This document shows positions 13,104 through 21,585 of a stretch of 22,858 nucleotides of DNA, piece after piece. The DNA comes from a virus. Below the pieces are notes generated by a model that did no database searches, was not told the DNA's origin, and worked only from the letters and a program-made list of their open reading frames with translations. The stretch lies in the IMG/VR virus record IMGVR_UViG_3300005529_000103, positions 1 to 22,858 of that record, one strand, 5' to 3'. Both the position numbers and the translations under genes were made by a program. Positions within the stretch are counted from its first letter, which is position 1, and each line of letters begins with the position of its first letter.

Positions 13104-15248
13104 ATGGCCAGTCGTCTCGAAACGGAGACGATCCCCGGCTCTCCCGACGGGATGAACGTCGCGCTGCCGGCGAACGCGATCAAGGACACCGAGGCGCAGT
13201 ACATCCAGGACGCGCTCCTGGACTACCCGGCGCTCACCCGCAGGCGGGGGCCGGTGCGTGTCGTCGCTGGCATCGCGCAGCCGACGCTTCCCGTCAGCGG
13301 CATCGCGGCCACGCTCGATCCGCAGGGGACGACGCGCGTCGGAATCCTGCAGGGCGACGCGACGAACGGCACGTTCAAGGCGTACTCGAACGATCAGCTC
13401 TCGCTCGCCGACATCGGCTGGGCGTTCAACCTGCCGACGGCTCCGTACTACGTCACCGACATCAAGCCGGGCCTGAAGGGCGGCGCGATGATCGGAGCCA
13501 GCTCGAAGTACGACACGGGCGCGACGCAGGCGCTGACGTGGTGGGCCGGCGGCAACAAGCCGAACTACAACACGGGCACCGTCAGTATCTCGCGCGGCTT
13601 CACCACGGTCACGGGCTCGGGGACGGCCTGGCTCAGCAACATCTCGCCGGGCATGTGGCTCTTCGCCAACACGGACGATCCGTACACGTCGACGCTCATC
13701 GGCATGGTGCAGCGAATCGACTCCGACACGCAGCTGCAGCTCTCAACGCCCGCGCCGTACAACTCGACGGCGAAGGCGTACACGATCCAGTCGCTGCGCG
13801 GCATCTACCCGCGCGTGAACAAGGGTCGCATCACCTGCGACACGACGGGCACCGCCGTCAACGGCGGGAACACAAAGTTCAAGCTGCAGGGGCTCGACAC
13901 CGGGAGCTGGAACCTGTACCGCGCGAACGACTGGAAGTGGATCGGCAAGGTGGCGTCCGTCCAGTCCGACAGCGCGCTCACGCTCGCGGCGAACGCGGCG
14001 ATCTCGATGGCGGACGACGCGTACATCGCGCTCCGCGCAGACGGGGACTGGAACTACGGCGTCGGGGCGTTCGAGCCGGGGTGGATCACCTCGTCGTACG
14101 CCGGCCGGCAGTTCTACCTGAACAACGGCACGAAGACGCACGAGGACACGTACACGCTCGCGTGGTCGGACACCGATGACCCTGAAGCCATCGACCTCTC
14201 TGTCGATGGCGACTGGACTCCCATCGGCTCGCAGAGCAACGTTCAGGAGAGCGCACGCGGGATGATGGCTGCGTACAACGCGCTGATCATCGCGAAGGAG
14301 AACGAGACGTACGGCCTCTTCGGCTCGTCACCGAGTCAGTTCGAGGTCCACAAGATCGCAGACGACGGCGCACTCTCCGGCATGTCGATGCAGAGCTACG
14401 CCGGGGGCGTCATTTGGGCGGGCCGCGAGGGGATTCACTTCTACGACGGCGTCCAGGTGAACAACCTGATGGCGAACAAGTTCGGCCAGGTCTGGCGCGA
14501 CTCGATGCGGACGTTCGACCCGATCAACCATCGCATGTGGTCGATGCTGGACCGCGACCACTACGTGCTCTTCATCGAGCTGCTCGACCCGACCATCCAG
14601 CCCGTCAAGGGCGCGGTGGCGGAAGTCGTGACGCAGTGGGTCGTCGTGATCAACATGACCACGCTCGCCCCCGTGCTGTGGACGAACGTCGGCGTGCGGG
14701 GTGCAGTTGTCCTGCCGGCGTCCGGCGGCCACAAGGTCTGGTACGTCGTCAACGACGCCAGTCACGGCTACGTCTGCGACGGCGACGCGCTCTTCGACAC
14801 GGAGGCGCTCGACGACTTCGCCACGGCCGGCGGTGTCGCTGGCCCTGACTTCTTCTACGAGTCGAAGAAGTTCGACGCTGGGGATGCGCTCCTCAAGAAG
14901 AAGTTCAAGCTGCTCGCGATGCACTACCTCGCACAGGGCGGGGCACTCAAGATCGACGTCGTGCTCGGACTCAACGAGTTCGGCCAGACGATCACGAGCA
15001 CCTTCCCCGCGAGCGTGTTCACGTGGGACACGCTGCGTGCGTCGTTCCACACGTGGAACGCGCTCAAGGCGCAGTTCAGCAGCTGGAACGAGATCATCCA
15101 GGGCGTCCTCCTGCCGAAGCGCGTGAAGTTCCAGAAGGCCTCGCAGCTCTTCAGCTTCCGCGTGTACCAGGAGAACCTCACGATGCCGCGCGTGAAGATG
15201 GGGCCGTACCAGATCGGCTTCAAGCGCATGCGGGCGGGGAGGGTCTAG
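13104..15248 (+). CDS. large beta-rich tail protein (nozzle/hub candidate)
   Basis: A 714-residue protein following the adaptor, where podoviruses carry the tail nozzle or the P22 gp10-like DNA-stabilisation protein. The start ATG 13128 is not needed, as ATG 13104 follows the GGGGGTGAGG SD. Two similar small beta modules lie at about residues 158-232 (VTGSGTAWLS...SDTQLQL) and 241-310 (VNGGNTKFKL...SDSALTL); such 'SD.LTL' modules are widespread in phage tails. The later part (about 330-590) has the strand and turn pattern of a beta-propeller. The end carries three Trp-based ten-residue repeats (W641, W651, W661) before KRVKFQKASQLFSF. The stop overlaps the next start as TAGTG. It probably closes the particle; the exact class is inferred. 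Confidence 0.72.
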   Translation: MASRLETETIPGSPDGMNVALPANAIKDTEAQYIQDALLDYPALTRRRGPVRVVAGIAQPTLPVSGIAATLDPQGTTRVGILQGDATNGTFKAYSNDQLSLADIGWAFNLPTAPYYVTDIKPGLKGGAMIGASSKYDTGATQALTWWAGGNKPNYNTGTVSISRGFTTVTGSGTAWLSNISPGMWLFANTDDPYTSTLIGMVQRIDSDTQLQLSTPAPYNSTAKAYTIQSLRGIYPRVNKGRITCDTTGTAVNGGNTKFKLQGLDTGSWNLYRANDWKWIGKVASVQSDSALTLAANAAISMADDAYIALRADGDWNYGVGAFEPGWITSSYAGRQFYLNNGTKTHEDTYTLAWSDTDDPEAIDLSVDGDWTPIGSQSNVQESARGMMAAYNALIIAKENETYGLFGSSPSQFEVHKIADDGALSGMSMQSYAGGVIWAGREGIHFYDGVQVNNLMANKFGQVWRDSMRTFDPINHRMWSMLDRDHYVLFIELLDPTIQPVKGAVAEVVTQWVVVINMTTLAPVLWTNVGVRGAVVLPASGGHKVWYVVNDASHGYVCDGDALFDTEALDDFATAGGVAGPDFFYESKKFDAGDALLKKKFKLLAMHYLAQGGALKIDVVLGLNEFGQTITSTFPASVFTWDTLRASFHTWNALKAQFSSWNEIIQGVLLPKRVKFQKASQLFSFRVYQENLTMPRVKMGPYQIGFKRMRAGRV

Positions 15249-15673
15249 TGATCCCGCACGTTCCCGGCGTCGACACGACGCTGATCGCGAAGGTGATTCG
15301 GGACGTCCTGCGCACGGATCCTCTGCCGGTTCCGGCGACCGTGCCAGTAGGGGAAGCCCTCGAACTTTCCCCCGCTGCGCTGACTGACCTGAAGAAGCAG
15401 CTCGCGCCCTTCCCCGCCATCGCCGGCATCATCGACAGCGCGGGGAACGTGTTCCGAGGGCGCGGCTTCACGGTCACGCACCCGAGCGCCGGCAACTACA
15501 CGATCAAGCTGAACGTCGGCATCCCGCATGCCGTGGCACACGTCACTCCTGCTGTGCAGTCCGTTGTTGGCGGCATCAACATCGCGTCCGCGACCGTCTT
15601 CAACGTCTACATGACTACGCCGGCAGCCTGGGTGGACTCGGCGTTCCACTTCGTCATCTACGACCTCGGATAG
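15248..15673 (+). CDS. small beta-rich tail protein, unknown function
   Basis: A 141-residue protein from GTG 15248 in the TAGTG overlap with the gene before it. The N-terminal third has helices (DTTLIAKVIRDVLRTDPLP, SPAALTDLKKQLAPFPAIA). From about residue 57 the protein is beta-rich (GIIDSAGNVFRGRGFTVTHPSAGNYTIKL), with a C-terminal AWVDSAFHFVIYDLG. The pattern 'I...G....G.GF.V.....G.Y.I.....' resembles the C-terminal tip domains of phage tail fibres, where such modules fold as small beta units, so a fibre or tip role is plausible. The fibre-like gene at 15681 starts eight bases downstream, which supports this. No enzyme motif is seen. Confidence 0.75.
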   Translation: MIPHVPGVDTTLIAKVIRDVLRTDPLPVPATVPVGEALELSPAALTDLKKQLAPFPAIAGIIDSAGNVFRGRGFTVTHPSAGNYTIKLNVGIPHAVAHVTPAVQSVVGGINIASATVFNVYMTTPAAWVDSAFHFVIYDLG

Positions 15674-15680
15674 GGGGTGC

Positions 15681-16331
15681 ATGGCCACTGACGCGACCGG
15701 GACGCCGACAGTCAACCTGTCGATCCCGAAGTACGACACGAACGTCGATGCGCCGTCCGGGCTCGGCTTCAACGCCGCCATGGACGTCATCGACGGTCTC
15801 ATCAACACCGCCAACAAGCTCCCCGTCAAGAAAGGCGGCACGCTGATCGGAACGCGCCGCAACCTGAACCTGATCCAGGGCTCGGGGATCACGCTCACCG
15901 TCACGGACAACTCCGGCAGCGACCAAGTAGACGTCACGGTTGCGGCGACGGGAAGTGACCCCCCGATGGGCGGCGATCTCTCGGGCACGGCCTCTAACGC
16001 GCAGATCAATGCGGACGCCGTCGGCTCCGCTGAGATCGCGAACGGGGCGGTGGGCTTCACCGAGCTGGCCACGAAGGTCCAGGGCGCGGTGGTCAACATC
16101 ACGTCCGACGGCTCCGGTCAGTTCACGATCAACTTCGGCACTGCGTTCCCCACCGCGTGCGCTGCAGTTGTGGCGAACGCGGCCACCGACAGCACCAAGC
16201 CGCTCGTCGTGCAGATCGTCAGCAAGTCCACCACGGGCTTCGTCGGCGTCCTCACGAACGGCGGGCCGGGCTTCGCGGGCGCAGTGACTGGCAAGACCGT
16301 GGACGTTCACTACGTCGCACTCGGGACGTAA
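15681..16331 (+). CDS. tail fibre-like protein
   Basis: A 216-residue protein from ATG 15681 with a GGGGGTG SD. Residues about 1-55 are an N-terminal attachment region (TVNLSIPKYDTNVDAPSGLG, FNAAMDVIDGLINTANKLP). The middle has the fibre-type segment GDLSGTASNAQINADAVGSA (about 98-117), continuing as EIANGAVGFTELATKVQG, a pattern that recurs in trimeric phage fibres. The C-terminal domain (about 135-216) is beta-rich (INFGTAFPTACAAVVANA, KTVDVHYVALGT) and could be a small receptor-binding tip. Position after the nozzle candidate and another tail gene supports a fibre role. Trimerisation and the receptor are inferred. Confidence 0.8.
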   Translation: MATDATGTPTVNLSIPKYDTNVDAPSGLGFNAAMDVIDGLINTANKLPVKKGGTLIGTRRNLNLIQGSGITLTVTDNSGSDQVDVTVAATGSDPPMGGDLSGTASNAQINADAVGSAEIANGAVGFTELATKVQGAVVNITSDGSGQFTINFGTAFPTACAAVVANAATDSTKPLVVQIVSKSTTGFVGVLTNGGPGFAGAVTGKTVDVHYVALGT

Positions 16332-16334
16332 GCC

Positions 16335-17021
16335 GTGAGCACATACGAGACGCCGATCCCCGGCGCGGACATCTACCTGCAGTCCGAGCTGGCGGCCAAG
16401 ACCGGCTACCAGAACGCAGTCGCGCGGCTGAATCAGCAGCGCCTTGACACGCTCCGGCAGTCCGGCTACCTCGCGGACATCGACCCCACCTCGGGGGCGC
16501 TGTCGAACCTCCGCGTCGACCCGAGCAACCCGTACGGCACGTACCAGCAGCTCCTCCGCGGCAGCGCCATCGACGCGCAGAACGCGCACGAGGCGGCTGC
16601 GGCGCGGGGCATCGGCGGCGGCCTCGCGGCGCAGGGCGAGACCCAGGCGAAGTACCAGTTCGGCCAGGGCTCGTTCCAGCTGGGCACGGGCCTCCAGGGC
16701 GCGCTGCACGGCTACGACGCGACGCAGACGGGGGCCGAGACGTCCATGAACCAGTCCATCCTCCAGTCGAAGATGCAGGCCCTGCAGGCCGCACTGCAGG
16801 CGCAGCTCATGTCGCAGCAGTCGGTCGGCTACGGCCAGGCCGGCGGCGGGGACTCGGGCGGCACGGTGGATGCACCCGCCTCGCCGTACGGATCCTCGGC
16901 GACGCCGACCAACTCGACCGTGAACAAGCCGACCCCGGCGACGTACGGCATCACGTACGGCCCGGCGGCCGGCCAGCGCGCGTCCGCGAACAAGAAGCAG
17001 GGCGTCTACACCATCCACTAG
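16335..17021 (+). CDS. internal virion protein candidate, Gln/Ala-rich
   Basis: A 228-residue protein from GTG 16335. It is rich in Gln, Ala and Gly. Residues about 8-60 are helical (LQSELAAKTGYQNAVARLNQ). A middle part (about 72-170) alternates helix with Gly turns (AQNAHEAAAARGIGGGLAAQ), and LQSKMQALQAALQAQLMSQQ (about 143-162) looks like a coiled coil. The last 60 residues are Ser/Thr/Pro/Gly-rich and disordered. It has no enzyme motif. It is first of three consecutive large low-complexity genes after the tail genes, the usual site of podovirus ejection proteins, which are packed in the head and released into the cell with the DNA. The assignment is by composition and place only. Confidence 0.65.
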   Translation: MSTYETPIPGADIYLQSELAAKTGYQNAVARLNQQRLDTLRQSGYLADIDPTSGALSNLRVDPSNPYGTYQQLLRGSAIDAQNAHEAAAARGIGGGLAAQGETQAKYQFGQGSFQLGTGLQGALHGYDATQTGAETSMNQSILQSKMQALQAALQAQLMSQQSVGYGQAGGGDSGGTVDAPASPYGSSATPTNSTVNKPTPATYGITYGPAAGQRASANKKQGVYTIH

Positions 17022-17034
17022 AGAGGAGGCCAGC

Positions 17035-18621
17035 ATGGCTTCACAGCTGAAGATCGGCCCCGCGCCGAAGGCCAGCGTGCCGGCGACGACGAAGGGCGGC
17101 TACACGCTGCTCCCGACGTCGCTCGTGAACCAGGGCGCGCAGCTCCTGCCGACCTCCCTCGCGAACAGGGGCGCGCAGCTCATCAACCCCTCGGTGGCGG
17201 GGACGCTCGCAAGTACGCAGTACGACCAGGCCATCGCCGACGCGCAGGCCGCGCTCAAGCAGCAGCAGTCCGACAACGCGCAGATGCTCGCGAACGTCGG
17301 CAACTGGTACCAGCAGGTGCTGGACTCGCAGGGCCGGGCGGCGCAGGCGGACTCGAACACGTTCAAGGCAGTCCAGGGATCCGAGCGTGACGCGAACGCG
17401 GCCATCCTCGCGAGCCTCGGCGGCGGGGCCAATGCGGCGGCCCCGGCCGTTGCTGCAGCGGGCGCGGACAACGTCGGCACGCTGGGTGCCCTCGGAGCGA
17501 TCCAGGACGCCTACAACGCGGACATCGTCCCGATCCTGAACCTGGGTAAGGCCGGGGCGCTCAACTCGCAGCAGGCGGCCAATGCGCGCCTCCTGGCGGG
17601 TGCTTTCCAGAACGTGCAGGACCTGACTGCGCAGAAGGGCGCGGCCGAGGCGCAGTACGGCTACGACATCCTCGGCCAGAACAACCAGATCCGGGACGCG
17701 CAGGCGAACCGGCTGCTCCAGATCCTGGGCGCGAACAACGACGTCCGCGGCAACCGCGTGTCCCAGCTCGCGAGCATCGTCGGCGCGAACAACAGCGTGA
17801 TCGGCCAGCAGAAGGGTGACGCGCGTGCGAACGCGCAGCTCGGGCTCGACAGGCGGCAGCTCGCGGACAGCGAGTCGCAGAACAAGATCCTCGCGATTCT
17901 GTCGGCGACGTACGACCCGCAGACCGGGGGCCTCACCCCGGAGGGCCGGACGCTGCTCGGGAAGTACCTCAAGGTCGACCCGAACGCGCTCACCGGCACC
18001 GACGCGGCGAACGCAGCCCGCATCATCGGCGACCGCACCTCCGCGGCCGTCTCTGCTGCCGGGCTCGCCGAGCGCAGGCGGCACGACCAGGTCCTGGAGG
18101 ACCAGGGGGCCACGCGCAACGCGATCTCGAAGCAGCGCGCGGACGCCACGGTCAAGAAGGCCACGACGCCGAAGGCGATCTCCGACAAGGACGCGGCGAA
18201 CCTCGTGTCGACCTGGAAGGCCGGCAAGTCCGCGATCACGTCCGAGGCCGAACCGAACCCCGACCGCAACGGCAACCCGGTCTACCGGAGCGTGCGCAAG
18301 CAGACGGGCCAGGTCTCCTACCAGGACGCGATCAAGCGCGCGAACGCGCTCTCGCCGGACAACCGCAAGAAGGTCATCGCGCAGATCAACGCGCAGTACG
18401 CGCCGGGCGAGAACGGCCGGCCGTGGGGCGCGCTGGCAGGGCCGCATGCCATCGAGACGGCGAAGGTGGCGTTCCAGGCGGGCCTCTCGGTGCAGGACGC
18501 GCGGGCGAAGATGCTCGCGGCGGGCCTACCGAAGGCGGCCGTCGACAACGCCATCACGCAGATCTACTACACGGGCAGCCCGTACAGCCCGATCAACGGC
18601 GTTCCTCCGAAGGCGCAGTAG
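17035..18621 (+). CDS. internal virion (ejection) protein candidate with repeats
   Basis: A 528-residue protein from ATG 17035 with a GAGAGGAGG SD. It is Gln/Asn/Ala-rich and mostly helical. A 12-residue tandem duplication lies near the N-terminus (LLPTSLVNQGAQ, LLPTSLANRGAQ at 25-48). Three 18-residue repeats lie at 212-265, opening ILGQNNQ, ILGANND and IVGANNS. Helices at about 60-110 (YDQAIADAQAALKQQQSDNA) suggest coiled coil. The C-terminal third is basic and more mixed (AISKQRADATVKKATTPKAI; VSYQDAIKRANALSPDNRKK). No catalytic motif is visible, so it is not an obvious transglycosylase. The repeat-helical form fits ejection proteins that build a channel through the cell wall, but this is inference. 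Confidence 0.68.
   Translation: MASQLKIGPAPKASVPATTKGGYTLLPTSLVNQGAQLLPTSLANRGAQLINPSVAGTLASTQYDQAIADAQAALKQQQSDNAQMLANVGNWYQQVLDSQGRAAQADSNTFKAVQGSERDANAAILASLGGGANAAAPAVAAAGADNVGTLGALGAIQDAYNADIVPILNLGKAGALNSQQAANARLLAGAFQNVQDLTAQKGAAEAQYGYDILGQNNQIRDAQANRLLQILGANNDVRGNRVSQLASIVGANNSVIGQQKGDARANAQLGLDRRQLADSESQNKILAILSATYDPQTGGLTPEGRTLLGKYLKVDPNALTGTDAANAARIIGDRTSAAVSAAGLAERRRHDQVLEDQGATRNAISKQRADATVKKATTPKAISDKDAANLVSTWKAGKSAITSEAEPNPDRNGNPVYRSVRKQTGQVSYQDAIKRANALSPDNRKKVIAQINAQYAPGENGRPWGALAGPHAIETAKVAFQAGLSVQDARAKMLAAGLPKAAVDNAITQIYYTGSPYSPINGVPPKAQ
17107..17178 (+). repeat. tandem 36-base coding duplication
   Basis: Two adjacent 36-base units encode LLPTSLVNQGAQ and LLPTSLANRGAQ (residues 25-48). 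They differ by two residues and several silent bases, so the duplication is not recent. A partial third unit may follow (LINPSVAGT). Confidence 0.85.
17668..17829 (+). repeat. three 54-base coding repeats (18 residues)
   Basis: Residues 212-229, 230-247 and 248-265 each begin I(L/V)G(Q/A)NN and continue with Asn/Gln/Arg-rich sequence. The exact 18-residue spacing, about five helical turns, suggests a stacked helical repeat. The third copy is weaker at its end. Confidence 0.8.
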
Positions 18622-18622
18622 C

Positions 18623-21379
18623 ATGGCCGCACCGTCCCCGCAGGAGATCCTCGGGCTCGGCGGGTCGAGCAGCTCCGGCACGCCAACGCCGGAGGACATC
18701 CTCGGCCTGAGCAACCGGCCGAAGACGCAAGCGCCGAAGAAGTCCGGCGGCCACGGCTTCCTTCACTTCGTGAAGAAGACGGTCGTGACGCCGGCCGAGA
18801 ACCTCGGCAAGGACATCGGTCAAACCGCCGTCGGCATCGCGCCCGGCCTGTACGAGATCGGCAAGGCGACCGTGCTCGACGAGGTGGACTCGCTGCACGG
18901 CAAGAACGGGCACCGGCTGACGAACATCGGCAAGGGCATCGTGAAGCAGTACCGGGACTACTACGGGCACGACGTCGGCAGCCACCTCTACAACCACCCG
19001 CTCCAGCCCATCGTGGACGCCCTGACGGTCGTCGGCGGCGGCGCGGGGGCGGCGGGCAAGCTCGGCGAGGCCACCGGCAGCGCCAAGCTCGCGAGCATCA
19101 CCGAGCGCGGCTCGGTCGTCACTCGCTCCCCGCGCAGGGCAGCCACCGGGAAGGGGCCGCAGCACGTCGACCTGACGTCGACGGCCCCGATCACGAAGGG
19201 CGTGCAGAAGGTGGCCGAGGCGGCGAGGCGCAAGGCACCGGAGGGCGTACGCGTCCCCGGCACGCAGAAGCGCATCGGCGGCGAGATGAAGGCGTACGGC
19301 AAGCAGATCCAGCAGCACGCGACGCAGACCGCGCTCGGCAAGGCGACGGCCATCGAGCCGTACGTCAAGGCGACGAAGCGGCTGCGGCCGGACGAGTGGG
19401 CGGCGCTGCACATCCGGGCCGCCGACATCCACCCCGACGATCTCGCCGACCTGTGGCGCGGCACGCGCAACGAAGCGACGCTGACGCCGAAGGTCCGCGA
19501 CCTCGTGCTCAACCCGTCGAAGCGCATGCAGATCGCCGAGCCGGCGATTCGGCAGCTCTCGGAGGAGGGGGCGAAGCTCTTCAAGGAGCAGGGCCGCCTG
19601 TCCGACGAGGCCGAGCTGTTCCGGCCGGACCTCACCAAGCAGCACGTCGCCGAGGCGCTTGGGCGCAAGCCGAAGGAGATCACGGGCGACCCGTACTACT
19701 TCCCGCACAAGCCGGAGGAGGTCCGGGCCAAGAGCCCGTTCGCCGCCGAGGGCGGGGGCAAGGGCGTGCCGCGCAAGCCGGGCACCGCCAAGAAGAACAC
19801 CGGCTTCCTGTTCACGCACGGCAAGGTGCACCTCCGCACCGATCTGCTCGGGCCGGAGTTCCTGCGGCGCGTGACACTCGGGAAGTACGACGAGGTGCAC
19901 AACGCGCTCGTGCGCGGCTCGATGCCGGTCACTCGCGACTACCTCGAAATGGTGCACGGCGGTCAGCTGCCGCAGGGCTGGGAGTTCGTCCGCCCGAAGG
20001 CGTCGACCAAGATCCCCGGCGACCTCCGCTCGGAGGGAGTCGCGCACACGCCGCTGGATCAGCTCGTGCCGAACGCGCACAACCTGCAGAACAGTCCGCT
20101 CGCCGCGCAGGGCTTCACGACGACCGACATCAACCAGGCGCTCACGACGGGCAAGAAGTACTTCATCGTCCCGAAGAGCACGTCGAAGGCGGCCACGGGC
20201 GAGTTCACGAAGTCGAACGAGTTCGTGCACACGTTCCTGAAGAAGCCGCTCGCCGTGTGGCGGGCTGCAGTGCTCGGCCTGCGTGTCGGCTTCCTGACGA
20301 ACAACCTCGTCGGCAACTCGATCATGTACTCCGTCCGCACGGGCGGCCAGGGGGCGCTGCGCGACCTGTTCGGCGCGATCCTGGAGACGCACGGCCGCGA
20401 GGCGGGCCTGAAGGTGCTCAACTCGAAGGCCACCCCGCCGGAGCTGCGCCGGGACCTCTACAAGGAGTTCTTCCCGGAGCAGACGCACGGCACGTTCGGC
20501 CTCACCCAGTCGCCGGCCACTGAGCGCACGGTGGGCGGGAAGGTCACCAACGTCGCCAAGCGGACGACGGGGGCGCTGCCGAAGCTGACGTCCAAGCTCG
20601 CCGAGGAATACCCGCGGCGGGCGCTGGTGCGTCACTTCATCCGCAAGAGCCCCGAGTTCAAGGCCGTGTACGCGCAGATGCCGCGTGACACGCGCACGTT
20701 CGAGGCGGCGGCGCGCAAGCTCCTCGAAGGCAAGGGCGGCAAGGTGTACCAGCGGGCGATCTCGAAGCAGGTCAACCGCGCGCTCGGGGACTACCTCGGG
20801 CTCTCGCCGTTCGAGCGCAACGTTCTGCGCAACACGCTCCCCTTCTACGCCTGGTACAAGGCCATCGTCACCACGACGGCGCACCTGGCGACGGATGCCC
20901 CGCTCCGCGCGAACATCCTCGGCCAGATCGGCGCTATCGGGAACGAGAAGGAGAACCTGGAGCTGGGCGATGTTCCGTCGTTCCTGCGCGGGGCCATCGG
21001 CCTCGGCCAGGGCAAGGACGGCACGATCCGCGTGCTCAGCACGCAGGGCGCGAACCCGTACGCCACGCTGGAGCAGCTGCGGCGCGGGGGCACCGAGGAC
21101 CTTCAGAGCCTCGGACTGAACCCGTTCGTCGCCGGCCTACTCGACGCGTACGCGAAGGGCAGCCAGAACAGCGGCCAGGTCGGCCCCGGCTCGGTGGTCG
21201 CGAAGACGCTGGCCTCCATGATGGAGAACCTGCCGATCTCCCGCGTCGCGAAGCCGAAGAAGCCGTCTCGGCTCTACCCGAACCGCGACCGGACCGCAGA
21301 GGCGCTCTCGTTCCTCGGCGTGCCGATCAAAGAGTACGACCCGCACGAAGCGGCCTACCAGAAGAGCCTGGGCCGCTAG
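18623..21379 (+). CDS. large internal virion/ejection-type protein (918 residues)
   Basis: Starts at ATG 18623, two bases after the previous stop; the same frame is open further upstream but that part overlaps the 17035 gene and is Arg/Ser-rich shadow. The N-terminus repeats a short motif, PSPQEILGLGG (4-14) and PTPEDILGLSN (21-31). A basic segment (KTQAPKKSGGHG) and a Gly/Ala-rich hydrophobic stretch (about 131-150) follow. The C-terminal third has amphipathic and hydrophobic segments at about 545-575 (VWRAAVLGLRVGFLTNNLVG) and 730-750 (FERNVLRNTLPFYAWYKAIV). The end is FLGVPIKEYDPHEAAYQK. Large proteins of this form near lysin genes are usually internal virion proteins. No peptidase, transglycosylase or polymerase motif is recognised. 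Confidence 0.65.
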   Translation: MAAPSPQEILGLGGSSSSGTPTPEDILGLSNRPKTQAPKKSGGHGFLHFVKKTVVTPAENLGKDIGQTAVGIAPGLYEIGKATVLDEVDSLHGKNGHRLTNIGKGIVKQYRDYYGHDVGSHLYNHPLQPIVDALTVVGGGAGAAGKLGEATGSAKLASITERGSVVTRSPRRAATGKGPQHVDLTSTAPITKGVQKVAEAARRKAPEGVRVPGTQKRIGGEMKAYGKQIQQHATQTALGKATAIEPYVKATKRLRPDEWAALHIRAADIHPDDLADLWRGTRNEATLTPKVRDLVLNPSKRMQIAEPAIRQLSEEGAKLFKEQGRLSDEAELFRPDLTKQHVAEALGRKPKEITGDPYYFPHKPEEVRAKSPFAAEGGGKGVPRKPGTAKKNTGFLFTHGKVHLRTDLLGPEFLRRVTLGKYDEVHNALVRGSMPVTRDYLEMVHGGQLPQGWEFVRPKASTKIPGDLRSEGVAHTPLDQLVPNAHNLQNSPLAAQGFTTTDINQALTTGKKYFIVPKSTSKAATGEFTKSNEFVHTFLKKPLAVWRAAVLGLRVGFLTNNLVGNSIMYSVRTGGQGALRDLFGAILETHGREAGLKVLNSKATPPELRRDLYKEFFPEQTHGTFGLTQSPATERTVGGKVTNVAKRTTGALPKLTSKLAEEYPRRALVRHFIRKSPEFKAVYAQMPRDTRTFEAAARKLLEGKGGKVYQRAISKQVNRALGDYLGLSPFERNVLRNTLPFYAWYKAIVTTTAHLATDAPLRANILGQIGAIGNEKENLELGDVPSFLRGAIGLGQGKDGTIRVLSTQGANPYATLEQLRRGGTEDLQSLGLNPFVAGLLDAYAKGSQNSGQVGPGSVVAKTLASMMENLPISRVAKPKKPSRLYPNRDRTAEALSFLGVPIKEYDPHEAAYQKSLGR

Positions 21380-21585
21380 TGCAGCGCGTGCAGCAGGCCT
21401 GACGCGAGCAGCACCGCGACCCCGACCGCCAGCAGTCCGAGGAGGATGCCGGCCGGCACGAGGAACGCGATGTGCGGCTTGCTCAGGCCGCTGCCTGCGC
21501 TCGTGCGCGGAACGCGCTCGAACCAGTCCTCAGCGGGCAGCTGCTCGCGTTTCACGACGTCAACGTACCAGAGGAGGTTGCCCAT
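21376..21585 (-). CDS. possible minus-strand single-pass membrane protein
   Basis: The only credible minus-strand ORF. Read from ATG 21585 it gives 69 residues: a polar N-terminus (VVKREQLPAEDWFERVPRT), then one strong hydrophobic helix at about 38-66 (AFLVPAGILLGLLAVGVAVL) and a short His-ending tail. A GTG at 21555 is another start (59 residues, VKREQLP onward). It fills the 204-base gap between plus-strand genes that are otherwise nearly touching. Its start overlaps the lysin start in CCATGG, and its stop overlaps the upstream stop in CTAG. Codons look like those of the real genes (GC-rich third positions). Against it: no clear SD or promoter is seen, and antisense ORFs are common in GC-rich DNA. 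A membrane protein beside a lysin could be a holin, antiholin or exclusion protein (inference). Confidence 0.45.
   Translation of the reverse strand: MGNLLWYVDVVKREQLPAEDWFERVPRTSAGSGLSKPHIAFLVPAGILLGLLAVGVAVLLASGLLHALH

Noticed and set aside
17816-18622. N-terminal extension of the 918-residue protein
   Set aside because: The extension is Arg/Ser/Thr-rich and out of frame with the clear 17035 gene. The ATG at 18623 just after that gene's stop is a natural start.
16335-21379. Tape-measure protein
   Set aside because: The three large genes lack the long continuous coiled-coil and membrane pattern of tape measures, and no tail tube or tail chaperone frameshift genes are present.
21446-21583. 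N-terminal extension of the lysin
   Set aside because: The sequence looks non-coding in this frame, and a strong SD directly precedes ATG 21584.
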